64,000 nucleotides of DNA from Ensifer adhaerens (lineage in GTDB: Bacteria; Pseudomonadota; Alphaproteobacteria; Rhizobiales; Rhizobiaceae): positions 1 through 64,000 of the forward strand of contig NZ_PNFP01000024.1 in assembly GCF_002940685.1 (NCBI RefSeq). The letters are read 5' to 3'. Below are positions 12,693 to 20,886 of the stretch, in pieces. The notes under the pieces were generated by a model, which was not told where the DNA came from, did not search any database, and saw nothing but the letters and a program-made list of their open reading frames with translations. Made by a program: the position numbers and the translations under genes. Within the stretch, counting starts at the first letter, position 1. Each line of letters starts with the position of its first letter.

Positions 12693-13212
12693 AGACCAGC
12701 GTCTCTTCGCTGGCGCCTGGAAACTCAATCCGGAGCGAAAGGTCCCGCGCCTCCGCCGGAACGATGAAGCTCTCGGCCATGCGAACCGCGGCGCCGCCCT
12801 TGGCATCGGTAAACGCAAGCGCACCGCAGCGCGGACGATCCGCCACCTCCGGATACATCTTGCGCACGGCCGGCTCGGCGAGCGCCACGGGTTCGAAGCG
12901 ACGCCCCTTGCCGTCGACCAGCCGGACGCGGCAGGCGCCTTGCGACAAGATTGCGGGGTCGGTCGGCGATGCCTCGAATTCGGCGAGAATGATGCGCGCA
13001 TCGTCGCTGCGCGGCAGGCGTCTCATGTCCAGAAGCTTCCACTGCCCGCCGGCGAAGGCCTGCGGCGCGCCATCCTCGGCGACAATGTCCACCTTGTGTA
13101 TCGCCAGCCATTGGCTCTCGCGCAGGCTCTCCCAGGCGCGGACGACGAAGGCGAGCGGCAGCACGACGATCAGCGCCACAAGACAGGTCCAGAAGGTGCG
13201 CTTCTCGCTCAT
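12673..13212 (-). CDS. Membrane-anchored periplasmic protein, third gene of envelope operon
   Basis: 179 aa. An N-terminal signal-anchor (FWTCLVALIVVLPLAFVV, residues 6-23) precedes an apparently all-beta periplasmic domain with two cysteines (CRVRLVDGKG and RCGALAF). I read it as an Ig-like/DUF4352-type sandwich by pattern (alternating beta strands, ILAEF and LSLRIEFPG), not by a search. Start placed at 13212, where the signal-anchor begins, rather than at an upstream in-frame codon inside the previous gene. It follows the second gene by 10 nt. Function unknown. Confidence 0.72.
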   Translation of the reverse strand: MSEKRTFWTCLVALIVVLPLAFVVRAWESLRESQWLAIHKVDIVAEDGAPQAFAGGQWKLLDMRRLPRSDDARIILAEFEASPTDPAILSQGACRVRLVDGKGRRFEPVALAEPAVRKMYPEVADRPRCGALAFTDAKGGAAVRMAESFIVPAEARDLSLRIEFPGASEETLVFRWTRS

Positions 13213-13222
13213 GGCGGCCTCC

Positions 13223-13816
13223 TCAGCGCGCGGCCAACGTCCAGGGCGCACCGCCGGCGCTGCGGGAAATGGTGACGGACGGTTTGATTTCGGTCGGTTT
13301 CCGGTCTCCGAGCGCAATCGAGAGTTCCTCGGCGAGCGGCATCACCAGGCTGCGGGCGACAAGCAGCGTGCCTTTGTCCACGGCCGTCTCGGGAAGTTCG
13401 AAGGCAAGGAGCACAGGCCTCGGCAGGCCCGGTTCGAGCCGTTCCGTCGGCAGATAGCCGGACACGGTCGAGAACCGCTGGCTGAGCGCGTAACGCACGC
13501 CATTGCCTGCCTGCCACTCCGCCGACATCAACGTCATCGTTTCCGTCTTGGCGACGGCCGCGCCCTCGATGATCAGCCAGACACCTGATGTGGAATAGTC
13601 CTTGACGCGCCCGAAGCTCTCGACCTTGACTGCACGCGCCAGGTGTACGCTGGCAGCGCCGAAGGCGAAGTCTTGGGTTTCCACCCGTTCGCCGACCGCA
13701 CCGCGAACGGCGATCGGCGCGGTGATGTCGCCGTAGCCGGGCATGCTCTCTCGCATCGCATAGAGCATTGCAATCGCAAGCGCACAGAGCAGCAGCGTGC
13801 GGAGAGCCGATATCAT
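13223..13816 (-). CDS. Membrane-anchored periplasmic protein, second gene of envelope operon
   Basis: 197 aa. One N-terminal membrane segment (LRTLLLCALAIAMLYAM, about 5-21) is followed by a beta-rich domain (VKVESFGRVKDYSTSGVWLIIEGAAVAK, read in pieces) resembling the strand pattern of DUF4352 proteins, which use this fold in the periplasm. Its start codon overlaps the stop of the first gene as ATGA (13813-13816), so the two are translationally coupled. No catalytic motif seen; function unknown. Confidence 0.75.
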   Translation of the reverse strand: MISALRTLLLCALAIAMLYAMRESMPGYGDITAPIAVRGAVGERVETQDFAFGAASVHLARAVKVESFGRVKDYSTSGVWLIIEGAAVAKTETMTLMSAEWQAGNGVRYALSQRFSTVSGYLPTERLEPGLPRPVLLAFELPETAVDKGTLLVARSLVMPLAEELSIALGDRKPTEIKPSVTISRSAGGAPWTLAAR

Positions 13817-14412
13817 TGCTCCGTCGGCTCCGCAGCTTGCGCGACCGCCAGTGCCACCACGGCAGCTTCGCCGTCACCGAACCAATTGGGTGCGCCGTAG
13901 AGGTTGTCGCGCGGCTTGTAGATCTGTTTGCCGATCGAGAGCGAAAGCGTCTCCGGTTCCGGGCGGTCCGCCGGCCATTCCCAGACGGCGATAAGCTTTT
14001 CCGGCATGTTCGGATTGATTGCGCTCGCGATCCACTTGTCCCGCGCCAGGTAATAGGTGGGCTTCGGCTGCAGCGGAGCGCCTTCATCCTTGATCGTGAT
14101 CAGGTTCATGAAGGCATTGCTGCTGGCCATGGAGCGGTTGTCGAGTTCGAGGTCCACCAGCAGGAACCGTTTCGGCTCGAACGGTTTGGTCCCGGTCGGC
14201 GGCGTTGACGACATATGGGCGTCGTTGATCGTCACCCGCCACCGGCCGGTGTCGACGGTCTGGCCCTTGCCGATCGTCGGAACGGCGACCGGGTTGGCTG
14301 CGTCGTAAACCGCCGAGGCAAACGAAATCGCCGCCGCTGCCATGCCACCGATACCAGTGACAAGCATGACCAACAGGCGCCGCCTGATCTTCGACCGCCG
14401 CATGACCGGCAT
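13813..14412 (-). CDS. Membrane-anchored periplasmic protein, first gene of envelope operon
   Basis: 199 aa from ATG 14412, chosen because GGAGGAG lies 4-5 nt upstream; ATGs at 14436 and 14403 are alternatives. A basic stretch (RRSKIRRR) and one hydrophobic helix (LLVMLVTGIGGMAAAAISFASA) form a signal-anchor. The exported part contains GRWRVTINDAHMSS and FLLVDLELDNRSM, a strand pattern close to the DUF4352 Ig-like fold. It ends with YKPRDNLYGAPNWFG and an Ala-rich tail. First of three consecutive genes for similar anchored beta-proteins, facing a polytopic membrane protein gene. Function unknown. Confidence 0.75.
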   Translation of the reverse strand: MPVMRRSKIRRRLLVMLVTGIGGMAAAAISFASAVYDAANPVAVPTIGKGQTVDTGRWRVTINDAHMSSTPPTGTKPFEPKRFLLVDLELDNRSMASSNAFMNLITIKDEGAPLQPKPTYYLARDKWIASAINPNMPEKLIAVWEWPADRPEPETLSLSIGKQIYKPRDNLYGAPNWFGDGEAAVVALAVAQAAEPTEQ

Positions 14413-14629
14413 CTCTCCTCCACGCACCCTGCGCATACTGCAACCGGAAGATAGGAAAGTTTGCCGGGGAAATCAAAACGGGCGCGGCGAATACGGTTGC
14501 TGCCGCGGACGCGACCTCAGAACGAAAGCTCGAATGTGGAATACTGGAGCGTCGGAACGAAACCATGTGCCGTGTAAACAGCGCGGGCAGCCATTGCCGC
14601 CGTCGGGCCAGCGAGGCGCACGCGTTGGG

Positions 14630-15070
14630 TCAGATGCGGTGCATCTCTGTCGCCGGCTCCTCGGAAGCCGGATGCTTTTTCTCGAAGGTCGCGCGGATGG
14701 ACATGGGCGCCCCGTCCCCTCGCGACACCACCATGAACATCTGCAATTGCCCGCCGCGCCGAACGAACTGGATGCCGAAGCTTCTGCCGCCATAGGCGCC
14801 GGAAACGGTCGGCTTCCACGCCCCCTTGCCGGCGGCAAGCTGCAGATCGGCGAAGCGCTCGATGTTCGCCACGGCCTGCCAGCCGTTGTTGCTGCTGACG
14901 GTCAAGAGGTCGCCGTGCCTGACGATGCCGATATAGCATATGTCGCATTGCCCGGCCGTCGAGGTCAGTTGCCGCCACTGTCCGGAAAAAGGATCGCCGT
15001 CGGCCCTGACGGCGGCGGCAGACGAAAGAAGCAACAGGCCGGCGACACCGGCCCCGTACAGCAACTTCAT
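14630..15070 (-). CDS. Small exported protein with a CDIC motif
   Basis: 146 aa. A clear signal peptide (LLYGAGVAGLLLLSSAAAVRA, cleavage near residue 23) is followed by a compact domain beginning DPFSGQWRQL, with CDICYIGI around residues 42-49 and repeated short beta strands (QLQMFMVVSR). Opening words such as FSGQW are common in small lipocalin-like or DUF2147-like exported proteins, but I cannot assign it firmly. Start at 15070 fits the signal peptide and has GGAG upstream. It stands alone between convergent and divergent neighbours. Confidence 0.65.
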   Translation of the reverse strand: MKLLYGAGVAGLLLLSSAAAVRADGDPFSGQWRQLTSTAGQCDICYIGIVRHGDLLTVSSNNGWQAVANIERFADLQLAAGKGAWKPTVSGAYGGRSFGIQFVRRGGQLQMFMVVSRGDGAPMSIRATFEKKHPASEEPATEMHRI

Positions 15071-15346
15071 TCTTCCACTCCCTGATCGCACCTGTTAACG
15101 GAACTCTACACATGCAATGATTGCGACGCGCAAGAAAACAACCAAATCGCAGGCGGTCAAGATCAGGCGGCCGCAAAGCTGTGCATCGCCGCAGCGGCCA
15201 CGTGAGAGGCTTGCGATTACCAACGTCTCGACCCACCCGTGATTGGCGCTTGCCTTCTGCTTGCGACGGGCGACAATTGCACGAGGCGGAAAGCGGGGCG
15301 ACCAGCCGCTCGGCCCGTATCCTCCGCCGAACCGGGGAGGCCGGCA

Positions 15347-15937
15347 ATGCGAAAACTGCAATCGCAAGGCGTTCACCACATCACGCTTGTCGGGGCGGAC
15401 CGGCAGACATCGATCGACTTCTGGGAGGGGCTTCTCGGCATGCCCTTCATTTTCGAGCAGCCGAACCTCGACCGGGCGAGCGAAAGCCATCTCTATTTCG
15501 ATCCCGGCGATGGCCGCCTGATCACCGTCTTCACGGACGAGAACCGCACGCCCGATCCCGAGCGTACCGCGACGGACATGGGCTGTGTTCACCACATCGC
15601 CTTTGCCGTTTCGCGCGCGACATTCACCCAGGCTGTGGAACGGCTCGACGAGCGAAAGATCAGGCACAGCGGCGTCAAGGATCGCGGCTTCATGGATTCG
15701 ATCTACTTCGAGGACCCTCTCGGGCTTCTCGTCGAGCTCGCCTCCTATCGCTTTGAACCACCACCAGGTCATACCCACGCCGAGGTGCTAATGGAGGCCC
15801 ACAAGGTCAGGGTCGCACGCGGCGACTACAACATCGCCGAGGTTCATCTGGCCGATGCGATCGAGGCACTGGTCGAGCGGACCCGGCCGACGCTTTCGCC
15901 CGATCGCTCGCCGAAGGACCCTTTCGGTCGGCGATAG
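15347..15937 (+). CDS. VOC family protein (glyoxalase/ring-cleavage dioxygenase fold)
   Basis: 196 aa. Two beta-alpha-beta-beta-beta modules are evident: the first begins GVHHITLVGADRQTSIDFWEGLLG (residues 8-31), the second CVHHIAFAVSRATF. The family metal-ligand pattern His...Glu appears as HH at the strand starts and FEDPLGLLVELAS at the end of the second module. The family includes ring-cleaving dioxygenases and glyoxalases; the substrate cannot be told. A strong GGGGAGG precedes ATG 15347. The GST gene 90 nt downstream may be cotranscribed, which fits a detoxification role. Confidence 0.82.
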   Translation: MRKLQSQGVHHITLVGADRQTSIDFWEGLLGMPFIFEQPNLDRASESHLYFDPGDGRLITVFTDENRTPDPERTATDMGCVHHIAFAVSRATFTQAVERLDERKIRHSGVKDRGFMDSIYFEDPLGLLVELASYRFEPPPGHTHAEVLMEAHKVRVARGDYNIAEVHLADAIEALVERTRPTLSPDRSPKDPFGRR

Positions 15938-16027
15938 TGCCATCTGAGGATTGTGCAGCTCAAAATGCGCCTGAGCGCCGACGCGGGAGCCAGCGTCGGA
16001 AGTATGGCGTTCGACAGGGAGGAGACC

Positions 16028-16720
16028 ATGTCAGCAATCCAGCTCAACGTCATCAAACCCAGCGTCAACAACATGACGGCGCGCGTGTTTCTGAGAGCGG
16101 CCAAGCTCGATTTCAGTGAAAACGATGTCTATGGCCAGACGCGCTCACCCGAATATCTGGCGCGAGCGCCATCGCATCTGACACCGATGATCGAGACGGC
16201 GGATCTGCCCAAAGGCGCGCTTTGGGAAAGCTGCGCCATCATGCAGTACCTGTGCAACAAACATGGGCTTGATGACTTTTACCCAAAGGGCCCGGAAGCC
16301 CGCGCCATGGTCGACAGCGCCATGTTCTATCTGATCGGCACATTCTATCCGTATCTCGCCCGCGCCACCTATCCGACCCTGAACTTTCCGCTTTACGCAG
16401 GTGAAGTCGGCTGCAGCGATGCCGATGCGGCGACGAAGGAGATCGCCCGCCAGGCGGCGGTTGCGGCCCTTGCCGAACCGCTCGACGTTTTCCGCGCGTT
16501 CTATATCGGCGACAAGCCCTTCATCGGTGGCGCCAGGCCCTCGATCGCCGATATCCGGCTCGCCGCAACGCTCGAGTTCCTGGCCGCGATCGACTATGAC
16601 CTGCCGGGCTGGGCAAAGGCTTACATGGCAAGCATCGAACGAACGCTCGGGGCCGCCTATACGGAGCCCGCCGCCGACGTCCGCGGCTATATCGCCTATG
16701 TGAAATCGCAGCGGCAATAG
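16028..16720 (+). CDS. Glutathione S-transferase family protein
   Basis: 230 aa. An N-terminal thioredoxin-like domain (about 1-80) contains the cis-Pro region HLTPMIET and the glutathione-binding ESCAIMQYLCNK. The all-alpha C-terminal domain (90-225) has the N-capping box motif PSIADIRLAATLEF. Such proteins conjugate glutathione to electrophiles, but the family is broad and this one has no obvious class. Start at 16028 has GGGAGGAG just upstream. It follows the VOC protein gene in the same direction. Confidence 0.85.
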   Translation: MSAIQLNVIKPSVNNMTARVFLRAAKLDFSENDVYGQTRSPEYLARAPSHLTPMIETADLPKGALWESCAIMQYLCNKHGLDDFYPKGPEARAMVDSAMFYLIGTFYPYLARATYPTLNFPLYAGEVGCSDADAATKEIARQAAVAALAEPLDVFRAFYIGDKPFIGGARPSIADIRLAATLEFLAAIDYDLPGWAKAYMASIERTLGAAYTEPAADVRGYIAYVKSQRQ

Positions 16721-16740
16721 GTCGGCGGCTGCGATCGAGG

Positions 16741-17367
16741 TCATTGAAGGAGGAGTGCGACGCCGGTCGCTCCGAGCGCGAGCGTCCAGAGGCGATCGAA
16801 GTTGATCCAGGTGGAACGCAGAACCGCGAGATCGAACCAGGCGAAGACGGCAAGCGAGAGCGCCGCTGTGACAGCGAGCATCGCAATGCTGTGGACTGCG
16901 ACGGCGGCGAGCGAGATCGGCAGCGAACTTGCCATCGCCAGCGCATCCGCCTGACCCGCGAGGCAGAGGCTAAGGACCGCTGGCACCAGCATCAGGCCGG
17001 CCCCGTGGCTCGTCGCCATCAGGAAGGACCAGAGTACCAGGCCCGCCATGCCGGTCCGCATCCCGATCCGCACGCGATGGCGATGGCCATAGAAAGCAGT
17101 GTAGCCGGCGGCCCCCAGAATGAGCACAGCCGCGGCCATCCTGAAGCTGTCCGGATCCAGCGTCGAGCCAAACGCCGCGACCACCGCGAGCACGATGGCG
17201 ACGGAAATCGCGTGGCCAAGCGCGATCGGCCCAAGGGACAGCCAGACAACCCGGCTGCTCTGGCGATGAAGCCCGAGCGCCACGGCAAACAGCCAGCCCA
17301 TCGCCGGATTGAGACCATGAAAGGCGCCGAGGCCGGCAAGCGAGAGCCAGGGCCAGACCGTCGTCAT
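16741..17367 (-). CDS. Polytopic membrane protein with HGLNPAMGW motif
   Basis: 208 aa, about six membrane helices. The first helix carries GAFHGLNPAMGWLFAVALG (residues 14-32), and a histidine cluster HRHRVRIG follows near residue 95; HA/HG residues recur inside helices (GHAISVAI, TSHGAGLML). Helices with buried His and a GxHGLNP motif recall heavy-metal exporters of the NicO/RcnA kind, but homology is unproven. It lies 36 nt downstream of the SBP56 gene on the same strand, so the two are probably one operon and the protein may serve SBP56's metal supply. Ribosome site weak. Confidence 0.75.
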   Translation of the reverse strand: MTTVWPWLSLAGLGAFHGLNPAMGWLFAVALGLHRQSSRVVWLSLGPIALGHAISVAIVLAVVAAFGSTLDPDSFRMAAAVLILGAAGYTAFYGHRHRVRIGMRTGMAGLVLWSFLMATSHGAGLMLVPAVLSLCLAGQADALAMASSLPISLAAVAVHSIAMLAVTAALSLAVFAWFDLAVLRSTWINFDRLWTLALGATGVALLLQ

Positions 17368-17403
17368 TCGCCGTGACCGGGCTGCTGCACTGCGCCCTCC
17401 TCC

Positions 17404-18798
17404 TCACGGATAACAATAGGAATCGGACGAGCAGTCGCCACCTTCGAGGCGAACCTGATGCGGACGATGGCCCTTCGGCCAGTCGACAAAGAACTTTTCA
17501 TCGAAGGCTATTCCGCCGTTGTCGGCGACATCGAGCTTGACCATCCAGCCGTCGATGCCTTCGGGATAGAACTGCGGATCGATGGCGCCATAGAGCGAGT
17601 TGGTGAAATAGACCCGCTTGCCGTCGCGGCTGATCTCCACCATCTGCGGCCCGCCGTTCAGCGCGCCGTTTTTCGCCTTTGGATGGCTCGCGCGCGAAAC
17701 GATGCCGCCGATCCGCACCCGGCCCGTCTCCTTCGGCGCGAAGGGGTCGGAGACGTCGTACTGGATCATGTCGCCGGTCCCCCAGCAGGAGACGTAGAGG
17801 AAGCGGTCGTCCATCGACAGGTCAATGTCGGTGACGAGCGGCGCAACCGCGCTGAACCCTTTCAGCACCGGCGGCAGCAGGTCCGGATCGGCCGGCTCGG
17901 CCGGAATCTCGATCACCTTCTTCACGGCCCATCGTTCGCCGTCGCGATACCAGGTCCAGATCGACGCCGAGAGGTCCTTGAGGCTGATGACGCAACCGAC
18001 GAAGCCATAGGCCTTGGTCGGATCATGGGCCGGGCGCAATTCGAAAACGAGCTGATGCTCCTCGCCAAAATCGATCTCCTGCACATGTTTGCGCTTGTGC
18101 AGGTCCCAGAAATGCAACCGGCGTCCGTATTTCGAACCGAGCAGAACCTCGGGAACCAGCCCGTTCTCGAACGTATCCGGCGTGCCCCACTCACTGGTGA
18201 TCATCGTGTCGTGGCCGAGGTGCCACCAGAAATCATAGGCGAGCTGCTGCGGTCCCCGGTCCATTTCCCATTGTCCGAGCACATCGAAACTCTGATGGTC
18301 GAGCAGGAAGATACCGCCCGGCGCCTTGCCGTCGCGATCGGCGAGCGCATTGACGTAGATGCCCTCAGGCCCGCAATGGGTGGTGTGCAGCCTTGAATAG
18401 TTGGCCTTCTCGGCGATTTCCGAGGGCTCGATCACCCGCACGATCTTCGGATTGCGCGGGTCCGGCTTGGTGTCGATGATGTGGAGACGCGAAGATCGCA
18501 GGCCCGGCACCACCAGATAGCGCCTCTCGACATGCGGATGCGGCGCGTTGGGGCACAGGCACGAAGAGCAGGCGTTCCAGCCGAAATGATGCAACTCGTC
18601 GCCGACATTCGGCATCTCGACCTGCCCGACGATCTGCGAATAGCTCGACGACGCCGGATCGACGTCGACGACGGCGATTGCGTCCGGCCGCCTTCGCTCC
18701 GGATCGAACGCCGCCACATAGGCGAGCGTCTCCTTTGGAGCCTTGGCCGCCATGCGCGGTGATGGATAGAAGGAAGGATCGGGTCGCCACGTCGCCAT
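17404..18798 (-). CDS. Selenium-binding protein SBP56 / methanethiol oxidase family
   Basis: 464 aa, the usual length. Beta-propeller protein of the SBP56 family, whose bacterial members (MtoX) oxidise methanethiol to formaldehyde, H2S and H2O2 using copper. Family hallmarks visible: HHFGWNACSSC (70-80) with Cys77 and Cys80, HTTHCGPEGIY, the DFWWHLGHDTMITSEWG block, and the PHQVRLEGGDCSSDSYCYP C-terminus. Start at 18798 (MATWRPDP) has a GGGAG spaced 7 nt; the ATG at 18804 is too close to it. No signal peptide is seen, whereas Hyphomicrobium MtoX is periplasmic. Enzyme activity is inferred from the family. Confidence 0.87.
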   Translation of the reverse strand: MATWRPDPSFYPSPRMAAKAPKETLAYVAAFDPERRRPDAIAVVDVDPASSSYSQIVGQVEMPNVGDELHHFGWNACSSCLCPNAPHPHVERRYLVVPGLRSSRLHIIDTKPDPRNPKIVRVIEPSEIAEKANYSRLHTTHCGPEGIYVNALADRDGKAPGGIFLLDHQSFDVLGQWEMDRGPQQLAYDFWWHLGHDTMITSEWGTPDTFENGLVPEVLLGSKYGRRLHFWDLHKRKHVQEIDFGEEHQLVFELRPAHDPTKAYGFVGCVISLKDLSASIWTWYRDGERWAVKKVIEIPAEPADPDLLPPVLKGFSAVAPLVTDIDLSMDDRFLYVSCWGTGDMIQYDVSDPFAPKETGRVRIGGIVSRASHPKAKNGALNGGPQMVEISRDGKRVYFTNSLYGAIDPQFYPEGIDGWMVKLDVADNGGIAFDEKFFVDWPKGHRPHQVRLEGGDCSSDSYCYP

Positions 18799-18967
18799 TG
18801 CCATTCTCCCTTTAGAGAATTCCCGAATGCGCGGTTCCTGATGCAGGCTTTGGTGATGCGGCAAAAACGCGTCGGAAATGCGGCCTTTGCCTTATTTCCT
18901 GACGGGACACGTGACGCCAAGGCGGGGCGTGGCTTTATCGCCATTGGCATCGGCTCGGCTGGCGGAC

Positions 18968-19723
18968 TCAGGTCTCGATCTTCAGCTTCATCCTGTCGGC
19001 CGCAAACCGGCTGCGGGAATACTCCACCGGCCTACCGTCGAGATCGGCGTTGAGCGACTGGGCTTCGAGCACGATTGCGCCCGGCGAAAGCTTCAGCATC
19101 GAAAGCTCCTCCGCGTCGGCGTGCCGGGCGACGATCTCGGTCGAAACACGCACATAATCATCCAGACCGTGCGCGGCGAAGGCCTTGGTGACGGAGTGGA
19201 GCCGCTCGAATTCCTCGGCCATGCGTGGAAAGCGATGCGCCGGATAGTAACTCGACGACACAGACAGCGGACGGCCGTCGCCGCTGCTGACGGTCCGAAG
19301 CTCGGTCACCGGATCGCCGGGAGAAAGGCCGAGCGCCTTTGCGACCTCGCTCGTTGCCGGCAATTCGGCATGGCCGAGCAGCTGCGTGCCGATCTCCTTC
19401 ACCTGGTGACCGAGACCTTGCGAGAATCGCGTGCGCTTGGAGATCGGGTAGCTCACCCGCTCCTTGCGCTCGATCATTGTGCCGCGTCCCTGGACGGCGC
19501 GAACGAGGCCTTCCTCGGCAAGCGCTGCCAACGCGCTTCGCACCGTATGCCGGTTGACGCCAAACTCTCCGGCAAGCACCGTTTCCGGCGGCACCATGCC
19601 GGTCGCGTCATAGTCGCCGTTGCTGATTGCCAGGCGGATCCGGTCGGCAATCTGCCGCCACAAGGCGACGCCCGTCTGGCGCTCCACCACTTTTCGCATT
19701 GCCGTGTCTTTTCGCATTGGCAT
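18968..19723 (-). CDS. phnF: Phosphonate operon regulator PhnF (GntR family, HutC type)
   Basis: 251 aa from ATG 19723 (243 aa if ATG 19699 is used). The N-terminal winged helix is at about residues 15-85 (WRQIADRIRLAISNGDY, GVNRHTVRSALAALAEEGLV). The C-terminal UTRA ligand-binding domain (about 100-245) contains RTVSSGDGRPLSVSSSYYPA and EAQSLNADLDGRPVEYSRSR. Divergent from phnG, as is usual. The first 18 nt of coding sequence appear duplicated in frame (CAATGCGAAAAG twice, 18 nt apart), so two starts each carry the same MRK peptide. It likely represses phn genes through the palindrome at 19775-19792. Confidence 0.88.
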   Translation of the reverse strand: MPMRKDTAMRKVVERQTGVALWRQIADRIRLAISNGDYDATGMVPPETVLAGEFGVNRHTVRSALAALAEEGLVRAVQGRGTMIERKERVSYPISKRTRFSQGLGHQVKEIGTQLLGHAELPATSEVAKALGLSPGDPVTELRTVSSGDGRPLSVSSSYYPAHRFPRMAEEFERLHSVTKAFAAHGLDDYVRVSTEIVARHADAEELSMLKLSPGAIVLEAQSLNADLDGRPVEYSRSRFAADRMKLKIET

Positions 19724-19739
19724 GTCACAAGCCTGTCAT
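19722..19739 (+). promoter_or_regulatory. PhoB-type box upstream of phnG
   Basis: TGTCAC (19723-19728), four bases AAGC, then CTGTCAT (19733-19739): two repeats of period 11, as in the Pho-box consensus. Ten nt further lies TATGAA (19750-19755), a plausible -10 at the same distance as in E. coli phoA. This predicts phosphate-starvation activation of phnG onward. The box overlaps the phnF start. Confidence 0.7.
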
Positions 19740-19774
19740 TTGCCGCCGTTATGAAAAAGTATAAGATGTATAGT

Positions 19775-19792
19775 TGTCTAGATCAATAGACA
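19775..19792. promoter_or_regulatory. Palindrome, probable PhnF operator
   Basis: TGTCTA, 6 nt, TAGACA: a perfect inverted repeat with 18-bp span, located downstream of the predicted -10 and 13 nt before the phnG start region. GntR/HutC proteins bind such sites. It would act as a roadblock operator; PhnF binding is inferred from position. Confidence 0.55.
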
Positions 19793-19804
19793 TTTGAGGT
19801 GAAG

Positions 19805-20275
19805 ATGATGGATGCGAAGCTGAAACAGGAAAGCCCGCCGGATCCGGCGCGCAAGAACGCCATGGGGCTGCTCGCCCGCGCAACGCTCGGCGAGCTCGAC
19901 GCCGCCTGGGAAGCGCTTGCCGACAAGCCCGAAGTTCATCCGGTCCGCGGTCCGGAAACCGGTCTCGTCATGGTGCGTGGCCGCATCGGCGGCGCCGGCG
20001 ATCCCTTCAATCTCGGCGAAGCGACGGTGTCGCGTGCCACCATCCGTCTGTCGACCGGCGAAATCGGCCACGGGCAGTTGCTCGGAACCGACAAGGAGCG
20101 CGCTCGGCTTGCAGCCATCTTCGATGCGCTTTCCCAGCGTGACGGCAACAGGGCCGAGGTCGAGGCTCTGCTTGGCCGCGTGGCCGAGCGGCTTTCGAAG
20201 GAAGAACGCCGCAAGGCCGAAGAGACTGCGGCCACCCGCGTCGACTTTTTCACCATGGTCCGGGGAGACGACTGA
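19805..20275 (+). CDS. phnG: Carbon-phosphorus lyase complex subunit PhnG
   Basis: 156 aa from ATG 19805; ATG 19808 and GTG 19799 are alternatives, GAGGT being 4-7 nt from the two ATGs. PhnG is a core subunit with PhnH, PhnI and PhnJ; with PhnI, PhnH and PhnL it makes alpha-D-ribose 1-methylphosphonate 5-triphosphate from ATP and methylphosphonate. Recognisable family blocks are RKNAMGLLARATLGEL, PETGLVMVRGRIGGAG and FNLGEATVSRATIRL with its conserved GEIGHGQLLG. First gene of the operon; the stop overlaps phnH as TGATG. Confidence 0.92.
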   Translation: MMDAKLKQESPPDPARKNAMGLLARATLGELDAAWEALADKPEVHPVRGPETGLVMVRGRIGGAGDPFNLGEATVSRATIRLSTGEIGHGQLLGTDKERARLAAIFDALSQRDGNRAEVEALLGRVAERLSKEERRKAEETAATRVDFFTMVRGDD

Positions 20276-20883
20276 TGGCCAGCCAATCGCAGATCTACGC
20301 AGGCGCCTTCGCCGATCCGGTCTTTGCCGCCCAGTCGGGTTTCCGCCACCTGATGGACGGCTTTGCCCGCCCCGGCACGATCAAGCGCCTCGAGGCGGCG
20401 AGCACGCCTCCCGCCCCGCTGGCCTCAGCCGCAGGCGCTGTGGCATTGACCTTGTGCGACCACGACACGCCCGTCTGGCTGACGCCGACGCTCGCCAAAT
20501 CGGCCGCTCCGCAATGGATCGCCTTTCATACGGGTGCTCAGGTCACCTGCAGCAAGACCGACGCCCGCTTCGCCTTCATCGAAAAGGGTGCCGCCTTCCC
20601 CGGTTTCGACCAGTTCTCGCTCGGCACCCAGGAATATCCGGATCGCTCGACGACGCTCGTCATCGAGGTCGAGGCACTGACCGGCGGCCCGGTTCTGACC
20701 GCCAAGGGCCCCGGCATCAAGGACGAGACGGATATTGCGGTAAAGGGCCTGCCGGATGTCTTCCTCGAATTCTGGAACGCCAATCGCGCGGTCTTTCCGC
20801 GCGGCGTCGATCTCGTGCTGACGGCCGGCGACAAGCTCGTCTGCCTGCCGCGCACCACCCGTCTTTCGCAGAAGGAAGCGTGA
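20275..20883 (+). CDS. phnH: Carbon-phosphorus lyase complex subunit PhnH
   Basis: 202 aa. Core C-P lyase subunit (pyridoxal-phosphate-transferase-like fold without the cofactor). Conserved blocks: FADPVFAAQSGFRHLMDGFARPG near the N-terminus, LCDHDTPVWL in the middle, LPDVFLEFWNANRAVFPRGVD towards the end and the C-terminal LVCLPRTTRL. Normal length. The start overlaps the phnG stop (TGATG at 20273-20277) with GGGGAG upstream, so translation is coupled. Confidence 0.93.
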   Translation: MASQSQIYAGAFADPVFAAQSGFRHLMDGFARPGTIKRLEAASTPPAPLASAAGAVALTLCDHDTPVWLTPTLAKSAAPQWIAFHTGAQVTCSKTDARFAFIEKGAAFPGFDQFSLGTQEYPDRSTTLVIEVEALTGGPVLTAKGPGIKDETDIAVKGLPDVFLEFWNANRAVFPRGVDLVLTAGDKLVCLPRTTRLSQKEA

Positions 20884-20886
20884 CCC

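Noticed and set aside
14517..15347. 276-codon minus-strand frame overlapping the small exported protein gene
   Set aside because: Different frame from the one with the signal peptide and ribosome site; Arg-rich, no domain.
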